Positions 5,331 to 5,952 of a DNA stretch of 5,952 bases are shown in pieces; position 1 is the stretch's first letter, and the number at the start of each line of letters is the position of its first letter. The notes beneath the pieces are model-generated. The model ran no database searches, was not told where the DNA came from, and saw only the letters and a program-made list of their open reading frames with translations. A program made the position numbers and the translations under genes. Source of the DNA: Gallicola sp. (GTDB lineage Bacteria > Bacillota > Clostridia > Tissierellales > Peptoniphilaceae); assembly GCA_012798975.1 (NCBI GenBank), contig JAAZME010000056.1, positions 1 through 5,952 on the forward strand, written 5' to 3'.

Positions 5331-5362
5331 TATATCCTATTTAGGGTATAATTAGAATAGGA
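5331..5362 (+). promoter_or_regulatory. Promoter/operator of the phd-doc operon
   Basis: TATAAT (5347-5352) is a consensus -10; no good -35 is seen 17 bp upstream. It is overlapped by the near-palindrome TATATCCTA-TT-TAGGGTATA (5331-5350, 8 of 9 arm pairs match). A second repeat joins TCCTATT (5335-5341) to AATAGGA (5356-5362). Half-sites CCTA (5336) and TAGG (5342, 5358, perhaps also 5322) therefore flank and cover the -10. Phd-type antitoxins repress their own operon at such repeats, so this is the likely binding site. The predicted mRNA start falls close to the ribosome binding site GGAAGGTG (5360-5367), giving a very short leader. Confidence 0.6.
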
Positions 5363-5372
5363 AGGTGATTCT

Positions 5373-5615
5373 ATGAAAATTAATACAGATACTATGGTTT
5401 CGATTACTGAAGCAAATCAAAACTTTTCTAAAGTAGCTCGCTTAGTAGACGAAAAAGGTTCTGCTGTTATTTTAAAAAACAATACCCCTAAATATATCCT
5501 AATTGAATATAAGGAATTTGAAGAGAACGAAACGTCTAGAGATGAAGACATTTTAGAAATATCTAAAAAGTTAATAAAAAAGAATAAAGAAGCCTACAAG
5601 ATTCTTGCGAAATGA
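5373..5615 (+). CDS. Type II antitoxin, Phd/YefM family
   Basis: This is the antitoxin of a two-gene addiction module. The N-terminal part (about 1-50) fits the PhdYefM DNA-binding fold: SITEANQNFSKVARLVDEKG (10-29) is the family's typical start, followed by AVILKNNTPKYILI (31-44). The lysine- and glutamate-rich C-terminal tail (about 50-80) is the segment expected to be disordered when free and to wrap around the toxin. The 80-residue length is usual. GGAAGGTG lies 5 nt before the ATG. The stop codon overlaps the toxin start (ATGA, 5612-5615), which points to translational coupling. The protein probably represses the promoter at 5331-5362 together with the toxin. Confidence 0.9.
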   Translation: MKINTDTMVSITEANQNFSKVARLVDEKGSAVILKNNTPKYILIEYKEFEENETSRDEDILEISKKLIKKNKEAYKILAK

Positions 5616-5952
5616 AAAAACTTAATAAGTCCCACATTCTGCTTCTTCATCAACAGCTGATAACGGAATTTGGAGGTGCTGGAGGTATTCGAGATGATAA
5701 CTTATTGGACCTTTCCATTAACGCTCCTTACCAAACCTTTGACGAAAAAGAACTCTATCCTACCACTATCGAAAAATCGGTTCATCTTGGATTTTCTATC
5801 ATCAAAAACCATCCTTTTTTAGATGGTAATAAACGAATAGGTATCCATTCTATGCTAGTACTCTTATTCTTAAATGATTATTCTTTAGATTACACTCAAG
5901 AAGAGCTGATTGAAATCGTTATGGATATTGCAAGCTCAGAAAAATCGGATCA
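5612..5952 (+). CDS. doc: Doc (death-on-curing) family Fic-fold toxin, cut by the window edge
   Basis: The first 113 residues are visible without a stop; P1 Doc has 126, so only a short tail should be missing. Doc toxins are Fic-fold kinases that phosphorylate EF-Tu and stop translation. The Fic motif is intact: HPFLDGNKRIG (67-77), with H67 as catalytic base, D71 and the Doc-type GNKR, where AMP-transferring Fic proteins have GNGR. The upstream segment GGAGGIRDDNLLDLSINAPYQ (21-41) is also typical of the family. The ATG at 5612 overlaps the antitoxin stop by 4 nt, and the antitoxin end (AAGATTCTTGCG) has no strong Shine-Dalgarno, so translation probably depends on coupling. Nothing visible suggests inactivation, but the 3' end is unseen. 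Confidence 0.9.
   Translation, partial: MKKLNKSHILLLHQQLITEFGGAGGIRDDNLLDLSINAPYQTFDEKELYPTTIEKSVHLGFSIIKNHPFLDGNKRIGIHSMLVLLFLNDYSLDYTQEELIEIVMDIASSEKSD

Overview
The window reads as chromosomal DNA of a low-GC, Gram-positive anaerobe, most likely a member of the Clostridia. The reasons are AT-rich intergenic DNA, strong AGGAGG-type ribosome binding sites, sigma-A-like promoters with 17-bp spacers, and a secreted protein made only of three cell-wall-binding type 2 (CWB2) repeats, a module typical of Clostridia. The exact species cannot be read from the sequence.

Layout. Bases 1-402 hold no protein gene. They are packed with long hairpins (68-90, 107-144, 154-192, 205-248) followed by a GC-rich folded block (about 302-396), and look like the 3' part of a large structured non-coding RNA, more likely on the + strand. 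Bases 404-2823 carry two separately transcribed minus-strand genes: a MATE-family multidrug exporter and, upstream of it, a pirin-family cupin protein. Each has its own recognisable promoter, and the pirin gene ends in a clear intrinsic terminator. Bases 3098-4087 (minus) encode the secreted CWB2 protein, with a downstream hairpin at 3044-3084. Bases 4308-5270 (plus) encode a cytoplasmic choloylglycine-hydrolase-family amidase with an N-terminal cysteine nucleophile, ending in a terminator that contains its own stop codon. Bases 5373-5952 (plus) hold a Phd/Doc type II toxin-antitoxin pair with ATGA overlap; the Doc toxin is cut by the window edge.

Regulation is the most informative layer. The divergent region between the CWB2 gene and the amidase (4088-4307) contains four hexamers at exactly 11-bp steps (4202, 4213, 4224, 4235). 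On the minus strand they end in ACA and sit exactly 10 bp upstream of a -10 element, which is the architecture of a PhoP/PhoB-type response-regulator box. This suggests that the wall protein is under control of a two-component system, possibly phosphate starvation. The pirin promoter has a near-palindrome filling its spacer, the MATE promoter is overlapped by an inverted repeat, and the phd-doc promoter is overlapped by several CCTA/TAGG half-sites, as expected for autoregulation.

The genes do not form one pathway. The window is a run of single-gene transcription units (export, redox or metal-dependent cupin, envelope, amide hydrolysis) plus a small addiction module and a probable structured RNA. 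The RNA region and the response-regulator box are the two parts most worth pursuing.
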